From contig BRYA01000977.1 of the NCBI GenBank assembly GCA_030267965.1, positions 1 through 33,387 on the forward strand: 33,387 nucleotides of DNA, written 5' to 3'. Below are positions 30,720 to 33,387 of the stretch, in pieces. The notes beneath the pieces were generated by a model. The model saw nothing but the letters and a program-made list of their open reading frames with translations, was not told where the DNA came from and searched no databases. This stretch comes from Triparma columacea (taxonomy: Eukaryota; Sar; Bolidophyceae; Parmales; Triparmaceae). The position numbers and the translations under genes were made by a program. Numbering within the stretch: the first letter of the stretch is position 1; each line of letters opens with the position of its first letter.

Positions 30720-32939
30720 ATGAAGCTATCAATAAAACTCGACCCATCAGCAGCCTCAGCTCTCCGTTCATCCAGCACCCCAACCCCAGGTTCCGGAGCT
30801 TCCGCAGATCCCTCAGGTGTGGGTGTAAGTAAGGTAGAAGGATTGAAAGAATTGGAAGGATTCGGTGATTTAGTAACCCTCAGCATGCCTCTACATCAAG
30901 AGGAGGGCTTCAAGGACGAACATGTTGGGGTCGAGGTTGTGGGAGAGGTAGACAGTTCAGAGGTCTTCGCTGACTCCGGTCCCACATACGAACTAGGGGA
31001 GGAGGAACAAGAGGATGAAGACGAACCTGTCGTGCTTGTTAATTTAACCAAGCTATTCGGACTTAGTAAGAGCGAGGAAAACGATGAATTCACAGAGGAA
31101 GAGAAGCGACAGGTGAGGTTATTTTGGTACCTTTTTTGTTCGGAACACATTATCACACACACCCCACAACCCCTACTCTTATCTGCGATACATGCCCATC
31201 TTATCCTCACCTCTTCCCCCCCCCCCCCCCTCCCCTCTCTCCTCCCTCCTAGCTCTCAACCCTCCGTTCCCAAGTCTCAACCTCCCTTGGTACATCTTCA
31301 ACCTTCCACATCCGTCTCTCCGAGTTATACTCAATGAACGCAGCCCTCCCATCCTCAACCTCACTATCGTCACCTTTAATTAACTCACTTAGGAAAGGGG
31401 GGGAAGGTATATTCTGTGAAATACCATACCCCGACGAAATCGGGGGTGAAATTACAAAGGATGTTTGGAATGACTTAAAAAGAAAAAGCAAGTGGGGGGT
31501 TGTTAATAGGATTAATGGGAAAATTAGAGAATGCGGACAGGATCTTATATGGAAAAGCGTTATGAGAAACCTGTTAGAGGAACTTGCTGAGAATGAAAGG
31601 TGAGTAGTGTTTTTATGGGGTTTTTGTGGAAGGGAAAGTTTGAGAATGACGGGAAAGAAATAAGTTAGTTCGCGAAAAACAACACAAAACCTGACCCTCC
31701 CCCGAACCTCCCTCCCTCCCTCCCTCCCTCCTACTCTCTCTCCCTCCCTCCCTCTTCCCCCTTAGTGTATACAAGTCACGCTATAAAATGTCATCCTCTC
31801 TCCACCTCTGGCGTACCTCAATCCGCGATGCAAAACTCGAGAAACTCTACAACGTACAATCTATATTTGAAAAACGTGCTAACATAGGTAGGGATAAGGC
31901 CAGGAAAATGAAAGAGGATAGAAGGAGGAGGGCGGAGGATATTTTAGGGAAGAAGGGGAAGGGGGGACTGGGTAGGGAAGACTTCGCTTTCAGGAAATAC
32001 CAGGGTGGGGGGGGGGGAAGGGAGGGGGTGTTGGAGGAGGATGGGGTAGGAGGTGTGTCTGAAGATGAGGTTGAATACGACGCTAGCGACGACTCTGACA
32101 CTGGTGGGAGTGGGAAGAAGGGCGGAAGGAAAGAGAGGAGGGCGAAGGCTAGGGAAGCGAGAAGGGAGAGGGAGGTTAAGAAAATGAACAAGGTTAGGGA
32201 GGAGGAATTAATGCTAAAGAGAATAGGAGCGGATGATGAAATTCGAGATGAAAGGGAAAGAGAGTTGAGAAGGATTATGGATAAACTTGAAACACCTGAA
32301 GAGAGATACGTTAACGGTATGGTTAGAGCCGTCGAGGATAGACTTAGAGTTATTGACGGACTTCTTGAGAATTTACAGGAAGAGGTTTGGGAAGAGGAAG
32401 AAGAGGGTGGGGGGAACTTCGTTGACTGGGGGAAAATGAGAGGAGAAGAGGAAGGGGGGGAAGAGGAGGATGGGGAGGAACGGATCAATGATTTGGATAA
32501 AATACTTGCGGGTGTACTAGGGAGCTTGTATAGGAGAGAGGGTGAAGGGTGGGAGGGGGTTAGAAGGATGCACGAGGAGATTAAGGCGGAGTGGGTTAAG
32601 GAGTTTGGTAGACTACCACCCGTTGAGGGAGAGGAGGAGGGGGGAGAAGGGGGGGAGGGGGGGGAAGAGGATATTGATAGGGGGTGGGATGATAAATTAA
32701 ATGAGATTTCTAAATGGGACGACGAGAAGGAGGTATGGGGGGAAAGGGAGGGGGAGGGGGAAACTCCAGTTGGGATGGAGATGGTTGTTGATGATTGGGA
32801 GGAACTGGTAGAGGAAGAAGAGGAACAACAGCAGGTGGAGGAGGAAGATGAAGATGAGACACTGGAGGTCAGTACGCCTATGGTGGGAGTAGGAAGGGGA
32901 AAAATGGGAGGACTTCGGCCTGGGGGGAGGATACTGTAA
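30720..32939 (+). CDS. Acidic coiled-coil protein, unknown function (3 exons)
   Basis: Exons 30720-31112, 31253-31599 and 31766-32939 join in phase (0, then 2) with GTGAG donors to 637 residues. The frame is open upstream to 30612, but ATG 30720 (MKLSIKLDPS) is preferred because upstream sequence is A/C-rich and looks like a leader. Residues 1-130 are acidic with a Ser/Pro-rich start. The middle (about 130-290) looks folded: FHIRLSELYSMNAALP, VWNDLKRKSKWGVVNRINGKIRECGQDLIW, then SSLHLWRTSIRDAKLEKLYNVQSIFEKRANIGRDKARKMK as a likely coiled coil running into a basic RRRRAEDIL helix. The rest is strongly charged, alternating Lys/Arg and Glu blocks, with a very acidic Gly/Glu tail. I do not recognise the family. 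The shape fits a nuclear or cytoskeletal scaffold, but this is not evidence of function. Confidence 0.65.
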
Positions 32940-33089
32940 AAGATTTTCTGAACTTTTTTCTGAAGCGTTATTGATTGTACTTACTTTCCACGCTCACAAG
33001 TAAAATGTTGACGATCACCGGTGGTAAAAAAGAAGCGATTTGATGTACATTGAATTGCTTATAGCCGCCGTATTACTGTATTGTTTCGT

Positions 33090-33387
33090 TCACTTCTTCT
33101 TACCCCTACCCTTCTTCCCCTTCTTCCCCTTCTTGCCATTCTTCCCCGTCGCAACTGCTCCTTCCGCTACTCCCACCACCGTTGCTCCCGCCGCCGCTCC
33201 TTTCCCTGTCTTGGATCTTTTCTTGACCATCGCCTCACTCTCCCCCCTTTCGTTCAGCGGTCCTGTGCATAGCACCTTGTGCTCCTTCCAGTGCTTGAGC
33301 TGGCACTCCCTCGAGCAGTAGGCGACGTTGCGACAGGGACACATTAGGAGCTTGTCGCGCCCCACCTCCTTGGCAGTTAGGGCCTCG
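33090..33387 (-). CDS. MYND zinc-finger protein, C-terminal part (cut by window edge)
   Basis: The frame is open from the right edge (33387) to TGA at 33090-33092, about 98 codons; the gene starts outside the window. Residues near the edge read KLLMCPCRNVAYCSRECQLKHWKEHKVLC, which is the second half of a MYND finger (C-x3-C, H and C ligands); the first Cys pair is partly missing and may lie upstream. MYND fingers bind proline-rich peptides in partner proteins. A disordered Ala/Gly-rich stretch and a lysine-rich tail (GKKGKKGKKGRGKKK) follow, suggesting nuclear or nucleolar retention. A codon GTG at 33363-33365 is not a plausible start. Converges on the acidic coiled-coil gene, 150 bases apart. 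Confidence 0.8.
   Translation of the reverse strand, partial: EALTAKEVGRDKLLMCPCRNVAYCSRECQLKHWKEHKVLCTGPLNERGESEAMVKKRSKTGKGAAAGATVVGVAEGAVATGKNGKKGKKGKKGRGKKK

Overview
The window is the left end of a eukaryotic nuclear chromosome. It opens with eleven CCCTAA units, the C-strand of a TTAGGG telomere, followed by about 290 bases of degenerate subtelomeric repeat and then a compact gene-rich arm. I resolve twelve protein genes in 33 kb, eleven complete and one cut by the right edge. Six are clearly spliced, with short introns (about 100-400 bases), GTGAG or GTAAG donors and C-rich tracts before the AG acceptor, and the exon phases match at every junction. TAA, TAG and TGA all end genes, so the code is standard. 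TTAGGG telomeres, plant/fungal/animal-type housekeeping genes, a possible plastid-type presequence and a giant START/multi-membrane protein of a type I associate with small marine algae suggest a unicellular stramenopile alga such as a diatom relative (Parmales/Bolidophyceae). That placement is inference.

Layout: telomere (1-68); subtelomeric repeats (69-359); a 2211-residue START-repeat/membrane protein on the minus strand (360-6995); a ten-exon NCA2 mitochondrial protein, minus (7932-12123); a tandem C2H2 zinc-finger gene, plus (12433-13599); a PH-START-membrane-hairpin-acyltransferase-like fusion in five exons, plus (13926-17126); a thiopurine-methyltransferase-like enzyme in three exons, minus (17273-18319); a small SET protein, plus (18645-19214); a J-like/ankyrin/UBA/polyQ/PAM2-like protein, minus (19376-23630); LST8 of the TOR complex, plus (24580-25877); a nuclear SR-type cyclophilin, minus (25987-27223); a Cys/His-domain protein with an SR-like repetitive tail, plus (27506-30118); an acidic coiled-coil protein of unknown function, plus (30720-32939); and a partial MYND-finger gene, minus (33090-33387).

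The genes do not form one pathway. Two (the giant subtelomeric protein and the PH-START fusion) combine START lipid-binding domains with membrane segments. Several others are regulatory: LST8, the SET protein, zinc-finger and MYND proteins, and a putative RNA-binding-factor-associated polyQ protein. The PH-START fusion ends in a domain resembling the catalytic domain of 2-oxoacid dehydrogenase E2 but lacking the catalytic His/Asp motif. The giant protein is an internally duplicated membrane module whose copies each end in a cluster of PKA-type phosphosites. The zinc-finger gene has an in-frame TGA exactly where a zinc-binding Cys is expected.
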